Source of the DNA: Oryzias latipes
Lineage: Eukaryota > Chordata > Actinopteri > Beloniformes > Adrianichthyidae
Direction: 5' to 3'
Length of the DNA: 64,000 bases
Assembly (NCBI RefSeq): GCF_002234675.1
Contig: NC_019859.2
Span: forward strand, 8,769,983 to 8,833,982
Part shown: piece after piece, positions 22,706 through 36,325 of the stretch
How the letters are laid out: each line of letters opens with the position of its first letter
How positions within the stretch are numbered: position 1 is the first letter of the stretch
Notes under the pieces: model-generated
What the model was told of the DNA's origin: nothing
Seen by the model: only the letters and a program-made list of their open reading frames with translations
Database searches by the model: none
Translations under genes and position numbers: made by a program

Positions 22706-22986
22706 AAGCACTTTTTTGTACGATTTTGTTTTTGAAAACCAATTGTTTTTTTCTACCCTTGATCACAAAAATTCAAAAACAAACATTTTTGTAAGTGTAT
22801 TTTAATGGGAATACATTCCAGCTTTTTTTCCTTATTAATATTTATTTAAATATTATATTAAATTTGTATTAATCTTACTTCTAAATGCTGCTAGTGCAAA
22901 ATTTGCCTTTGTTGACGTTAGACCTATATTGCAAACAATGAGTTATCTTTTTTGCCATTTGATCATCCTAATATTTTTAATTAAAT

Positions 22987-23085
22987 GGTTTAATTGAAAT
23001 AAAGTTGTGTTAAATTAGATGTATTAAAAACTCTTTGGTTTAATTGAAATAAAGTTATTTTAAATTGATTTATCAAAAACTCTTG
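22987..23085 (+). repeat. Two-unit tandem duplication, period about 50 bp
   Basis: GGTTTAATTGAAATAAAGTT then a TTAAATT..TAT(T/C)AAAAACTCTT block occurs twice in a row with a few mismatches, in AT-rich intergenic DNA. Confidence 0.7.
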
Positions 23086-24184
23086 AGATAGTTTTTCATA
23101 TAAGATTTTGAAAGTAATTTCCTAGATTATTTTTTTTTAGCAATTCACTTTTTTAGTCAAGGAAAAACTGATTTCTAAAACAGAAAAGAAAGATCTGTTT
23201 TCTATTTGTTTCTGTCAAGATCATAGCTGTTAGGAAACACTGGTGTTATATCACAGTTTGGCCCACAGGGGGCAGCAGAGTTTGAACAGATGAAGCACAT
23301 GAAGCTCTGAAACAAATTTACTTATAAAATCTAAAATATTAATATAAATTTTGCTGAGGCAAAGATATCAAATAAAATATAAAAAAAAGATTACATTTAA
23401 ACGCCTTCGTAGACTGAGCTACGTGAGACTACTAAAAATAATTAGCAATCATCTGTTAATGTTTGTGACTTTGGTGTTCAATCGCCTCACGCTAGTGTAG
23501 TTTTTACCAACCCAACTGGAAAACTGTGACAGATCTTTAATATTGTGGTGAATATTGATGAAGTTCAGACAGTTCTCTTCTTTGGTTTCATGGAGATGCT
23601 CCTCTTCGCTTCCTGCTTATCCTCATCAATTATCCATCACAGCCACAATTCACTGACCTGCTGCGGGCCCAGATTAACAAAAACCATCTCAGTTTTTGTA
23701 GAAGTCATGCATCTCCTAGGATGCAGTTTTGCTTTGTCATTTGTTCTAAAGCCTCCTCCACTTGTTTCAGATTTGCTGCAGGGTTTGAGAGGCTCTCATC
23801 TGGAGTAATAGAGAATAATTAAGACTCAAAGAACACAACTATGGCTCAGTCCTCATCTGAAGTACAAGTTTTTGTTTTACTCAACATAAACCTCATGAAT
23901 AAACACCATTTAAACTGTAAACAAAGGTTCCTGCAGTTAAATTCATAACAAAAATTAACTTCCTTGGATATAAGTTGTCATATTATTCTATTAGATGCTT
24001 AATAAAACTTAAATGAAATTTGAATTAGCTGAAGAAAGCCACAAGCGCATGAGCAAACCAGAAAATAGGCAAGGAAACAGAGTCAGTAACTGAACAAGCT
24101 AAAAAGAGGAAACTATGAATTAATTCTGTCATGTTGTGTTTGGTGCTCAGTTATAAAAGCACCACTCTAATAGTCTTTAATCGA

Positions 24185-24515
24185 TTTTTAAAGCGTTCTC
24201 AGTGGTCTTTTAATGAGGATTACAATGTTTTCAGTAAAGATCCAAAAACCTTTGTCGTTTTCTAGGACATAGTTTCTGCAAAGCGGCAGCAGTTCATCAG
24301 AAATTCACCCTCTGAGTTGTGAGTGTTGGTGGGAAGTAAGCCTCCGCTAACATCCCATCATCCCTTTGTTCACACTCTCTCCGACTAGCTTACAGTCCCT
24401 CACAACCCCACGCTAACAGTAAGAGTGCAACAAAAATGGCAATTAAATACTGGAGCTGTCCAGCTGTACAGTTTTGAGTCAGATGCCAGCTCGGATGAGG
24501 AAAACAAAGACGTTC
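24185..24515 (+). mobile_element. MITE family A copy, 5' half
   Basis: GTCTTTTAATGAGGATTA, TTTTCTAGGACATAGTTTCTG, GAGTTGTGAGTGTTGG, GTGCAACAAAAATGGC and CCAGCTCGGATGAGGAAAAC match the copies at 1698 and 49671 in the same order. Confidence 0.65.
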
Positions 24516-25135
24516 CTACGTCGTGGTAAACCGCTGATAGTTTCTTTGCCCCGCCCTCATAATACCCGACCAATGAGTGAAGAGAACTTTAATCATATGG
24601 TTTTGTTTATAAGCTATGGTCCTAAACAGGAAAGTCCCCTCGGCAGCAGTCTGAACACGGACTAAGGTTCAGGACTCGGTTGGGACCAAACGATTTTCCT
24701 GGTCTGAATATGCATTTTTTATTCAAATATGACTAAAAAAAATCCCAGTGTAATATTATTTTAAATTAGTTCTTTGTTTTTCCTCCATGAATAGATTTGA
24801 CATCAAGAGGTGATACATATTCACAAAAAACACTAATGTGACCTTGTTGATGAATACTTGCTCTTGTTGTGAATATGTATGGTCAACCATTACGCCGTCA
24901 CAGATGACTGCAACGCATTGCCAAGTTCCGAAAGCTCAGAGGTGCACAAACCTGCTCGTTTGTGTAAAGCGATCAGGTCAACAACTAGAACATGAAACCA
25001 GTTTTGAGTTTAATGGAGTGAAACACTGAGTAAACACAAGACAAGATGCCACACACACAGAAACACACACATTCAACCCCCACACACACCTCACTAAGAT
25101 GGCTTCGGTGGCCAGGCTTCTTAAGCGGGCGTTTC

Positions 25136-25310
25136 TCCTCTAGCGATATAACTCATTGGTCATCTACACCCCACAAGACAGTGCTCTGAACCTTTTTTCT
25201 TCAATGATTTGTGATCCTCACTGGTGTCCATGGATTACATGAAATCTTTCCACCTTTATCCACCTTTGTCATGGTAGGGAGAACACGTCAATGGTCATAT
25301 TGACCCCATC
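25136..25310 (+). mobile_element. piggyBac-like MITE family B copy, ends degraded
   Basis: GACAGTGCTCTGAACC, TTCTTCAATGATTTGTGATC, GGTGTCCATGGATTACATG and TCATGGTAGGGAGAACACG match the intact copy at 39055-39249; both termini have diverged. Confidence 0.6.
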
Positions 25311-25389
25311 AGACAGAACAAGTGTTAATGACCATCCTCTGAGTCTGTTTAGCTCCAACTCTTCCTTGAGGTGAATTTCTAATGAACTT

Positions 25390-25500
25390 CTGCGGTTCTG
25401 CAGAAACTATGTCCTAGAAAAAAAAAAAAAAACGTTTTTTTTTTTTTTTTTGGCAAAAAACGGCATAATCATCATTAAAAGACTGATGAAATGCAGTCTT
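25390..25500 (-). mobile_element. MITE family A fragment
   Basis: CAGAAACTATGTCCTAGAAAA..GGCAAAAAACGGCATAATCATCATTAAAAGAC is the reverse complement of the 5' part of the family, interrupted by expanded A and T runs. Confidence 0.5.
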
Positions 25501-25639
25501 TTAAATGCATTTCATAAACAAGCACAATGCTTGTTTACGGCTGCATTTTTATGTCCCAAACAAACATTTGTATTTGCAACACATTTGTTGTTCAAAGATG
25601 AGCTCAGGATCTGTTCTGGTGCACTGCCACGACTACATC

Positions 25640-25935
25640 ACATTTATGATATGGGGAACTGAAGCTGACCTCCCATTTAGACTCCAGTCCGAAGAAGACC
25701 CAACAGAGGGTTTTTTTCCTGCGTCACTTAAAGAAGTTCAACCTGCCTCACGAGCTGCTGGCTATCTTCTACTCAGAAATAATCCGGTCTGTCCAGATCA
25801 CATCCATCGCGGTCTGGTTTGGATGTGCAACCAGACGGACCAGGTAAAGACTGCAGAGAACCATCAGGACTGCAGAGGGGATTACAGGTTTCAACCTTCC
25901 CTCCATCCAGTCTGTACCAGTCCAGGTTTATGAAG
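25640..25935 (+). pseudogene. LINE reverse transcriptase C-terminal fragment
   Basis: Across two frames: FFLRHLKKFNLPHELLA, FYSEIIRSVQITSIAVWFGC, then LQRTIRTAEGITG. This is the post-catalytic region of fish non-LTR polyproteins. No catalytic FADD motif remains. Confidence 0.6.
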
Positions 25936-26534
25936 TGAGCTCCACAGATCCTTCACTTCCAGGGACTTGCGGTGAGATTCACGGCCAGTGAGGTATTGAC
26001 GTCATCAGTGCTCCACTAGTAGCTTTTCCACCATTTGATTGCCCACCGGAGCCGGGCATTATGCGATGTAAACAGAGTGGCGGAACAACAATGAGACAAT
26101 AAAATGTGGTCGGATGAATGCAGTCTCATTAAAACGACTTTTCACATGATACACATTACTTTTCATGTTTCCCCCCCCCAACAATCTATATGTAATAAAC
26201 CCTTATCAGTGTACCCCTCCCCAACAACCACCTTGCAGCATGCCTCCGCCGTACCAATATAGCAATTACAAAGTGTTGTATCTGACGTTGATACAAACAA
26301 TCAAAATTGGTCGGCAAAATATAAAGTACTCCGACAAGGATTGCAAAGCGTAGGACTTCCATCATTACTATCACCCTAATATGAGCAACCCCTTCAGGTC
26401 TTGGTACTAGTTTTACTGGCGCTGCAGGAAGTGTGTTTGGATCTTAGGTGTTTTTCCTTCTGCCTTGAATAAAGCATGCTAACAGACCACTGAACCAACA
26501 CCATTCCTCTTTCCTGACTGACAAAGGGCAGTAA

Positions 26535-26723
26535 CCCTTGTGCTATCTTACATTGAGGTGTTTTCCCTACCATGACAAAGGTGGATAAAGGTGGAAAGAT
26601 TTCATGTAATCCATGGACACCAGTGAAGATCACAGACCATTGAAGAAAAAAGGTTCAGTGCACTGTCTAGTGGGTCTAGATGACCCAACTCCCAATGTTA
26701 AAGTGCCTAGGATAGCACAAGGG
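26535..26723 (-). mobile_element. piggyBac-like MITE family B, 189 bp
   Basis: Starts CCCTTGTGCTATCTTA and ends GATAGCACAAGGG, inverted ends, with TTAA on the right and GTAA on the left. The interior is the reverse complement of the copies at 33572 and 39055. Confidence 0.8.
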
Positions 26724-27605
26724 TTAAAGTCCATAAACAAAAGCTCTAAATGTGTTTTTAAAAATCCTGTTGAGCTCGTTTAACAGGAAGTGAACTTCTG
26801 AGGCGTTCAAGTGTCTTTTTTAGAGCCAGTTTTTTGTGTCGTTCTTTTCTTGAAAGGCAAGTTTAGAAGGACTTAAAAAGCGTCGGCTGTGATAGAAAAA
26901 ACAACTTGCACACAAAATTATTTCTACTTGTCATTTTATTGGCTTTGTAAAGAATTACAAAAAAGTCAGCAAAGGATCAAAAAGACTTTTTTGCTTCCAA
27001 TCATGTTATTTTACAATAGAGTTTTCATTTTGACCATTTTTCTTGTATTTGACAGCACAATACTTTTATAAAAATATAAAAATAAATACCCAGAGCAGCT
27101 TAATCAATTTAAAGTGAAAGAAGAATTTTAGAACAAAAGGATTTAATAAACAAAAAAACAAACAAAAAAAAAATCCAGAAACATCTGAGCTGAAAGGAAT
27201 GCACCTGATTGGTGAAGCTTTTAGGAGCTCTTGGTTGTAAACTGTAGGTTTGTTCTTAAAGTGAGCTATTCAAAAAAACACAAAAATACAAAAAGAAAAA
27301 TAAATTGACCTTTCAAATGGAAAGTTAAATGAAACTAAGCTTCTTTTTATCTTAACCTTTTAATTTAAACCTTCAGGTCTTCCTGTATCTTTATGAACCA
27401 ATGATCAAATAAACTTTTACAACAGTTAATGAGGCTTTCAGAGGAAAGTGAATTCCTAAACTTCGTGTTCTTGAGTCATTATTTTAATGATATTCTCAAA
27501 GTCCATGAGTCGTCCAGCAGCAGATGGTCCTGAAGGGATGAGCTTCATGATTTGTGCAGAAAAGATTAAATTGATGTCTGATGCAGCTCAGGAAGAAGGA
27601 AACTT

Positions 27606-30600
27606 TTAGAAAGACTTCCATCGAATGGCGGACAGGATGGTGTGGACAAAGTACAGGAGTGTCGCTGTGTACGAGAACACCTAAGAGGAAGAAAAACAGT
27701 CATTTCCTTAGGAAAAGCACAAGTTAAAATATATTGTCTTTAATTGTCACATGCTCTGCTGCACAAAGATAGGACTCTGAAGGATTAGGTGTATTTACTT
27801 TGATAAAACTGGATAGAATAGTGAGGAAAAGCACAAACTAGGTATATATATTTTTTAATTTATTAGGTATGGATACTTTTTGTTTACTGATGAGTTTTGT
27901 GTTTGTTAGCAACAGAAATGTGGAAATCTAGTGCTCAAGGTGGATGTAAACTGGACTTTAATAACTGACTAAAGATGCATTATAAAATTTCAAGTTTGCA
28001 TTTTATCCAGAAATCCTTTATTATGCCACCTAGATATGGAAAAATCTTTTTTTTTTGTTATTTTGACCATGAAATACACAAGATGCTCAAAAATTGATCT
28101 AATTTTACTTTTCCCTGGTGTAAAACAACTAAACAGACAAAAGGTAGATGTGAGGTAATATAAAGAAGACAGGTTGCAGTTATTTCATACAAGTCCAAGT
28201 CTGATAGTAAAGCTGGTGTGAACGGTTACAGTGGTGTTTGAGTTGAGATTTCCAGTAAATTTGCAGTATTTTTTATGTATCAATAATGTCATAAAGTTAT
28301 TTAAAAGCAGTCAAACAAACAATCGCTGTTCACTGGTCCCAACCCACAAATCTGAATTAAAATTAAATTGAATTTAATGGGCAGAAATCTGGTTTCTGTA
28401 GGTAGCAGATGTCTGAATGCACGAAAAATTATAATTAAATGAGGAAACTAATAAAGGAAACCTAAAAAAACTCAAAAACCTGCAGTTTCTTTAACAGTTT
28501 TGACCCTCTGTTTAACCAATATGTAGTGGGTAATGTCAACTGCAGAAGCAGACTCACCACAGCAGAGATGTCCAGCTTGTAGTTCTTTGAGTCTGTAGCT
28601 GTTTGGGGGTTGTTCATATCCAAAGTCACTTTAGCCAGGTGCACTGAAGCGCTGAGGTAGAGCATGGCTGCAATGCCATGGTAAACAAAGTCCTAAAAAA
28701 GGAGGGGGAAAAAATAGAAGGAATGTGTGAGCAAAGAGTTTTTTTAGTAAACCATTCACAGCTAAGTCACAGGGTCAGTTCAAGCATCGAAAGTCAGGTT
28801 TTTCAAAATAAGAGTTTTTAGTCAGTACTTGAATAACTCATGAACACAGTTTTGTTCTAGTCAAGCATGTTTTTTAAATTTTATTTTATGCATGACTATT
28901 ATTTATCTGCACATGTATCAGGTTCTTCAGCTAATTTTTATATTTTTAAACAACTTTCTTATTTTCTTTTACTGATCAAAATTATTTTAACACAAGACTA
29001 AAAAAATGTGGTTCTTTCAATAAAACCTTTTAGATTTGCCTGTTATTTAACTTTTCTTAAGTTGATTAAGCATCTTAATGTAGTATTGTCAACATAGTTC
29101 AGCATATTTTAGCAGTCTATTGCTGTTATGCATGTTTTATATTAGTTTTGTCTTTAGCATTTAATTTGAAGTAAATCAGCATAACTAACGTTTGTCTTTG
29201 TTGCAGCGTTTGTAAAACTATTTTGTGTTTTCTTCTGGTATGTCAAATGCTACTTTGTGTTTTATATCATTTTTTGTGGTCTGAAATTGGATTTGGCTAA
29301 ACAGGAATTTATCATTTTATTTTAACATTTCTTGTATTGTTAGCTCCAAAATGCTTCTTTAAACTATCTTTTGAACTTTTTAGGATCAGTGCAGTTACAT
29401 TTTGTGATATTTTACCTAACTTTCAGCAACATTCAGGTTTTAGTTTTTTTTTACTGCCACGTATTATTAAAAAAAAACCCTTTTGTTTAATTAATCCTAT
29501 ATACATGACACACTGTACAGTTTTGAGTTTTTTTTGCAAATTTAATGTAAATCAGCCAATGTAGCATATTAGTATTGTTCTGCTACAACATGCTAGCTTT
29601 TTTGAATTAATATGTTCTATTTAAATATTTATTTTCTCATTTCACTTTTTTTTAAAAGAATTTAATAAAGTTTGTAGCAAGTTTTCCATCAATTTTTTAA
29701 ACTTTATTCATTCAAAACTTTTAAATGAGCACATTTAACAAAGTTTAACATCTTAAAGCTACTTTGAGGTTTAGAATTTACTCTGAAATTTTCCTCCTAG
29801 TTTTAAAATGGGAGCTTTAACTGGGTAGATATTTTAAGCGCCATTGATTTTACATTTTTTATTACAATGAGAAAGGATTTCAACGTTTTGTACTGTATGA
29901 TTAAATCTTTATTCTTTTGGCATTCACACTGCAGCAAACCCAAGTTTTCCTGATGGAATTGTTGCTGTACACAAAACGATATAAATAAGGAATCTTTTGC
30001 CCCTTTGTAGTTAATAAGCATTTTTAACATTGAGATATTTAGATTTGAATCAAAAACACTTTAAGGTTTCCAATAAATAAATATATGAATGAATAAATTT
30101 ACCTTAAGGATTATTTTGGGTAAATATACTAAAAATTAAATACTAGAAAATCATAAACAACTATTACTAACGTGAACCAATAAATGTATAAATAAAAACA
30201 CTTACCGCTGCTGCCCAGTTGCCCCTGTTGTTGTGAGTACCGCAGGCGAATATAAACAGCCAGATGAAAGTCATAGTAAAGCAGAAGATGGAGACAAACA
30301 TGACCCAGGCCTGGGGATTGTGCGGCACCACGTATGTGCATGCAACCAGGATCCACACCAAACCACCAAAGATCTACAGGAACAGCAAAGAGACAGGAGA
30401 AAACGGTGAGAAACTAATCTCATTTCATCTTGTTTTGATGCAGCAGGGCTGCAATAGAAGGCTGCTGCTGTGTCTTCCTGTCTACCAGAGAAAAAAATTT
30501 TTTTGTCCAGTTAAAATTTATTTAGATCCACCAAAAACTTACAATTCTAAGAGCCCCACCCCTTTACATTTCGTGTCATTGAAAAGCCCCAGATGTCCTC

Positions 30601-32504
30601 TGTAGATACCAAAAGGAGTTAACTCGGTAGTATGGGGGGTACTCTGGTTTAGAAATGTCTTCAAGAGAGGACTAATTTGTACTGCTGGTAGTCCGGAGGA
30701 CATTCTGACTTTAAGTTTAAGAGTTTAAACTCCAACTTTAATGCTATAAAGATGACATGGTCTTTTAGAGGGAGAAGAATGGCCACATCCGTAGACTAAC
30801 CTAATCACACAAGGATTTGTAGAGAGCTTTGACATCACAAATCCAGATCAGAATGACACTTTTCATCAAAACCATCTTTACATCCCTGAAAATTAGTAGT
30901 ATTTTTTTTAAAGTACAACTTGCAGAAAAGATTGGAGGTGCTGTAATGGAGTATAAAAACAGCTGTTGTGTAAGTAGAATTTAAAAAGTAAATTTCTTAA
31001 AGTAAACATTTCTGCCGGATGTTCGGCAATCATTTTAGCTTTAAAATAAATTTATCACCTTCCATGTGACATTCTAATATTACTTTCCAAAAAAGAACCA
31101 TCCATCATTATCTTCCCACTACTCTGATAGTGAGCTCACAGAGGTGAAAATGATACCCATCTGGACCAGGCGACTCAACAGGGGGCCAGTGATCCACAAA
31201 GCTCTCATTCACGTTTAGCCCTTGGAGGTCCTTGTTTAACGGCAGACACGTGACCGCAGCTTGTGTTTCCCCTCATTTTGTCCAGCCTGCATTTTCAGCT
31301 TGATCGGCAGGGAAGAGCGGAGTGTCGCAACCAGCGTTCACTCTACACCTCCAATGACTGACACGCTGCATTATTCACACGGCTCGACCCTCCTCCACCT
31401 GCTAATGTTCACTTTCTGCCTGAGTTCATGTGGGAAAACATTCCAGTACTTTGTAAGAGTTTTATTTTCCATGCTAAACGAAGCAATCAGGCCACGAGTC
31501 TTAGGTTGTCCTAAAAACTGCAGCTCCAGAGACAATTTATAAAATTGGGAGACATTTGAAACAATGGACCTGTATTACTGCTTGAACCAAAACTAAGCTG
31601 AGGAAATAAAAATGGTCTGAAATGAGGAAACATTGGCAAAAAAGCATGTAAACAATGCAAATTCTATTGGAATATTGTAAAGACTACAAAGCAATGGGGC
31701 TGACAATCATTGTCCAAACTGGTGTAAAGTGGCAGGACACAGATATATATGTGCACAAAGGAAAATAAAACCAGAAAAACAGGAACAGAAACGCCCAAAA
31801 AATGTGAAGAAAAGATCCTCAAGTCTTGATCTCATGTAATGATAACTGCATTGCTGCACTAGTTTGTAACTTGTAGATTCAATGGTTTGCACCCATGTAG
31901 CTTCATCTGTGGTTTCTTAAGGCACGCAAAACAAACAAGACATCATTTTTCATTAAAACTTGCTTTGGAATAAGCTTGACTTGACTCTGATGTCTACAGC
32001 TCGAAAGTTGCTGGTTTGATTGCTTACAATCACAAGAAGCAGCACACACCGATCACATTTGGTGAATCATTGCATGCGTACAAAACGGACAAAATTCCCT
32101 CCTGGTTCATGTTTCCTTTCAAACATCTCATTAGTTTCCCAGAAAGCAGAAACAGATGCCAAAGAAAGTGATTGACCTTGTCTTAAAGAATGAGACCAAA
32201 CCTGTTCTGCTTCTTCTTTTATGCAATTTAGGTCTTTAAAATATACCTCTGTAGTAATCCACATGGTTTATATTTGAGCTACAAGTGGAATCATGTTTAA
32301 TTTGTTCAAAACAGAGTCAAACCGAGTAGTTGAAGCCATTATCTATGGTGCTGTCACTAACTGATAGATTTTCCTCTTTAAAAAATCCAGCAAAAATATT
32401 CTGAAAGTCTTTACCAGTTCAGGGATGTAGAGGATGTCGGGTATGGTTGTACAAACTGCCGTTCCGCTGGGAAGGTTCCCCATGGTTGCCGTGTTGGATG
32501 CCAT
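27606..32504 (-). CDS. mal: MAL family four-pass MARVEL protein, 4 exons
   Basis: Small tetraspan proteolipid of glycolipid-rich rafts, acting in apical transport and myelin or T-cell membranes. Exons in order of translation: 32504-32415, 30373-30206, 28692-28558, 27680-27606. They sum to 468 nt, 155 aa (human MAL 153), all junctions phase 0. The N-terminus has the LPSG and TTIPD motifs of MAL. Exon 2 reads IFGGLVWILVA and WVMFVS, the MARVEL signature. Exon 3 has YHG and LYLSASV. Exon 4 reads VFSYTATLLYFVH and ends IRWKSF, close to the raft-sorting C-terminus of MAL and unlike MALL or MAL2. Four hydrophobic segments are visible and there is no cleavable signal. Intron 1 is about 2 kb with no recognised coding. 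Teleosts have mala and malb; I cannot choose between them. Confidence 0.9.
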
Positions 32505-33571
32505 CCTGATGCTCTAGTTGCTGCTCCTGCCGCTGCTGCCGCTGACACTGAAGAGGAGTCAGACCTCCTGCAACTTAAACAGGGAGGAGACGACTGGAAA
32601 AACCGGAATCCCCATCAGTCGAGCGCAGACACGCCTGGCGGCCTGAACACGCCGGGAGATCTCAGGTAGGACGAGGAGAGCCAGAATAGAGTGATGGAGG
32701 GTGAGTGAGGGGAACACTTATCAATGTTTGACCACAAAAGCCTTTATCACCATAGCAACCCAACACACATAACACCACCAAAGAGACGGACAAACAACAA
32801 AACACACAACTTAATGTGCATTTATTTTTCAAATCACACTTTTTCACTTCAACAAACAATGGTCTGAGACGCAATTATGATCATACTTTACTTTTTAATT
32901 TCTGTAAGAACAAAAAAAAACAAAATAAAATAATAATCTACCTTCTCAAAATCCCAACATTCTCAATCCAAAATCTTTAAGAAAAAAGGTCACAACTGAT
33001 TTTATGATTTTGGAAATAAATAGACAAACATTTAAAACATTTAAGGTTGGTTAATTTTTTTATTTGAGAGCACAAACAAGTCCAAATCTGTTTGTGACTC
33101 CACTTTTTTACACCTTAAACTGTAAACAACAGAGCTATGGAAACTTCAAACATCACAGACTGGGCAAGGTGAGCTGCCAGCCAAACACCTCGAATAATCG
33201 CCACGCTGGATCGAGTTTCCTGCTGTTATCCTATCCTGCGGCCTGAGATGTTTCTCTGAGTGTTTCTCAGACCAAACTTCAGTCATGCAGGAAACAGTTG
33301 CTGTCAATTCCTAGAGTCTCAGTGCAAAGTTTCCCATCTCCTTCTATGATAAGACTGCCCACCAAGCCAGTTTTTCTCTGGAGCTTGAGATTTCAATATG
33401 AAAACCATTTTCACGACATAGTTCCATTTCATTTTCAAGCATTGCAAGAGGGAGAAGACCAATCTACCAATCAGCTGACATACATTTGCCCCCAAACTAA
33501 AAAAGTAAAGCCGCAAATATAAAAAAAAGTGTTCAAAACCAGACTGTACATGTAAAAGGTTTACCCTGTAA

Positions 33572-33776
33572 CCCTTGTGCTATCCTAGGCATTTTAACGT
33601 TGGGAGTTGGGTCATCTAGACCCACTAGACAGTGCACTGAACCCTTTTTCTTCAATGATTTGTGATCTTCACTGGTGTCCATGGATCACATGAAATCTTT
33701 CCACCTTTATCCACCTTTGTCATGGTAGGGAGAATACGTCAATGTAAGGGTGGGGTCATCTAAGATAGCACAAGGG
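33572..33776 (+). mobile_element. piggyBac-like MITE family B, 205 bp
   Basis: CCCTTGTGCTATCCTAG at the left and GATAGCACAAGGG at the right. Flanks GTAA/CTAA look like a mutated TTAA pair. Internal similarity to the other family B copies is high over the full length. Confidence 0.8.
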
Positions 33777-33784
33777 CTAATTGT

Positions 33785-34095
33785 TTTAAAAACCCACTCC
33801 AATGAAAATTGGGTTTTTGGTGTTTTTTTAACATGTCTTTGTGCCATTTTTCCTCATGATGGACGACATATATGAAGAGAATTGAGCTTAAAATTGCAAT
33901 TTTGAGTATTTATTTCTTCAAATTTTTGTGCATCAGGAGCAGATGAAAAAATGCCATTGGAAGAAGTTTGTAGGTGTGATGTAGAACTTGAATCAGCAAG
34001 CCACAAGCTCCCTGCTCTACTCCATTTTGTTGCATCCACTTGTAGACAAATAGTTACATCTTGGTTTTCCTGATCTGAGCTGGAATCTGGCTCGG
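33785..34095 (-). mobile_element. MITE family A copy, reverse orientation
   Basis: AAACCCACTCCAATGAAAAT, TTAAAATTGCAATTTTGAGTATTTATTTCTTC, ATCAGGAGCAGATG, CACAAGCTCCCTGCTCTACTCC and GTTGCATCCACTTGTAGACAAAT match the reverse of the full copies. It sits 9 bp from a family B MITE. Confidence 0.65.
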
Positions 34096-35523
34096 AACTG
34101 TGTTTACTTTACATCTTAAAAGTGATCAAGAAAACTGCAAATATTCATTTTTTAGCATTGAAAATGATTCATTCTTGACAAATATTTATTACACATCAGG
34201 ATCTTCCATGAGACAGACACAAAACTCCTGTGAGCCCAACCTGGAGGATGATGAAACTTCATCCTGACACACTCCTCCTCAGAGGTGGCTCCTTCCTTCC
34301 CGTGGGAATGTCTGCACAGACAATGAAGGTTCACTGTGTGACGAACTTTAATTAAAAATTAGTTGTTCACTTACATTGTCTGAGGTTTTAAAGGATAAGA
34401 GTGGGTGAGAGGTTGGAGCTGGCAGCTGCATTCTGCAGGGTGTGTCTGGGTGAAAAGTTAGCAACCTGAAGGCAAAAATGAAAGAGTGCAGAAGGAGTCA
34501 AGACTAAACCAGAAAAACTAAACAGCACTATTCTAGCAGCAAAATAGTTTCAGGGTGATGGATTACAAAGAAATAAAAACAGATAAAAAAGGGGTTCCTG
34601 GCAAATTTTGTGACAGTTAAACGTTAAGAGCTTCCGTCATTGGGTGAATTTTTTAGTGATTCACAGGGTGCAGCAGTGTTCACGTTCAGACTAAAAACTG
34701 TCTAATGAAAAAGAAGAAGTTCCTTTTTCAAATACTGATCATACCAGCCAAACTCCTTTCTCTGCTTTACGTCAATGTCTTAGGAATGATGCAACTTGTG
34801 CAGCAGGTAAATCACATTTCGCCCTTCAGATCTTATCTAATGGTGCAGCATTTTTTCAAAATGTAAAGATTTTAGCGTTAAGTCTTGAAGGAATGAAACC
34901 CTGCAACAATGGTTATCTCGTAGAACTACTGGACGTCTTTACGGCAGCATTACATGGATGACAGACGCATTTAACTGACGAGACACAAAGGAAAGCAAAT
35001 CTTAATCTGCAGAACAACCAGTTGAAGTAAAGATGTAGATTTGAAAGGTCATAGAGTCGACATTCGGGAGAGAAAAAAAACGATTTTCAGGAACCAAAAT
35101 GATCACAACAGAAAAAAGCACCTTAATTGTCATCATACAAAATGACAAACTATGAGAAAAAAAACACACAAGCGAAAAAACAGCAAAAACCCGAACACAA
35201 TCCTGGTATCACAATGCAATTTAGAAGTGAATAAATATATGAATATTGAATAAAATAACAACACTTGTGTCAGTAAGTATTTGAAGACTGAAGATTTAAC
35301 CGGCAAAGAGGCTGGTGGCCTTTAGGGTATAATCAGTCTGTTAGTGTTTCCTTAGAAAGCTTTTCCTACTAGAAACCTTAAGAAACTGGTTTCTGGGAGG
35401 CAACGACACCCAGGCTTAAACTGGATTTGCATTTGTTCAGTTGATTAACCTGTGAATGAAAACTTTCAAAACTTGAGATTCATTTTGTTAAAGGGGGCTA
35501 TAGGTGCAGATGTAGACGCAGAT

Positions 35524-35698
35524 TTAGATCTTTTTCTTCTGTTTCCTCGACATCAGCACGTTTTTTTCTTGTCGGTTCATCTGGTTCACTGCCTCCTTGA
35601 CGGACAAACCTTCTTTGGAATCTAACGAGCGTCCCGTCCAGAGATCTTGTCTCTGGACAACGTGATGGCACGGTTTGCGTTTTTCAGATCGATTAAGT
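35524..35698 (-). other. Unassigned open frame, possible terminal exon
   Basis: A minus-strand frame of 57 codons plus stop opens directly after an AG. It contains DLWTGRSLDSKEGLSVKE and a lysine-rich C-terminus (RKQKKKI). The composition looks protein-like and the stop is preceded by a basic tail as in many nuclear proteins. The upstream acceptor lacks a pyrimidine tract and no partner exon was found. I do not recognise the family. It could be an orphaned last exon, a pseudogene piece or chance. Confidence 0.25.
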
Positions 35699-36214
35699 CT
35701 GTGAGCTCACGAAACCATTATGTACTCTGTGACGCCTCTGATACTAAGATTGAACTAATAATCTTCAGATTCCCAGTTGTTTGTTAGAAAAAGACGCCAG
35801 ATTTTCTGCTGTCCCTGATTAATGATCTCCCCGCTTTTGTTGTTGTTTAACTTTGTAAATGGCGTTTGACCTTGAGTAGCACAATGCTGAACACAAACTG
35901 GAGGCTTTCCAACATTCTGCAACACTCAGATTTCATGTAATTGTTATTATTATGGATTAATAGTGTTGACTGTTAAAATAGGCTCTGTTCCATGAAATAT
36001 ATTATATTTAAAACGTTTTTGGAATGTTTTCTGAGCTTTGAGCTGGAACAAATCTTTTTTCTATAAAAAAATGTGGACATATATCACAACTTCAGCTTTT
36101 GCTAACGTTTTTCAAACTTATCCTCCAATTCTTGAAGTTAAAAGAAGTTCCATTCCATTCCAAAATTCCATTGAAAATGGAAAGGGAAGAGGGGCGAGGT
36201 TGCTCTATGAAACC

Positions 36215-36325
36215 AGGTTTTGGGATTTTGGCTAAAAACAGCATAATCATAACTAAAAGAACACTGGAAATGCATTTAAAATAAAATAACTCAAAAGATG
36301 ATCTGAGTGGGACTTTAAGCTCCAA
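36215..36325 (-). mobile_element. MITE family A fragment
   Basis: TTTTGGCTAAAAACAGCATAATCATAACTAAAAGA..AAAAGATGATCTGAGTGGGACTTTAA is the reverse complement of the family's 5' end, including the GACCCACTC-type terminus. Confidence 0.55.

Larger units (their letters stand above)
22167..27605. other. Intergenic DNA between lgalsl-like and mal
   Basis: Contains the lgalsl-like 3' untranslated region, a tandem duplication, family A MITE pieces, a LINE fragment and two piggyBac-like MITE copies. CAGGGGGCAG at about 23268-23277 resembles half of a CTCF site. The stretch 25960-26390 (GC-richer, with C runs) resembles nothing I recognise. The 3' untranslated region of the minus-strand mal gene must lie at the right edge. 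Confidence 0.55.

Noticed and set aside
31261..31542. 93-aa open frame in mal intron 1
   Set aside because: No splice context or recognisable domain; could be conserved non-coding DNA but nothing shows this.
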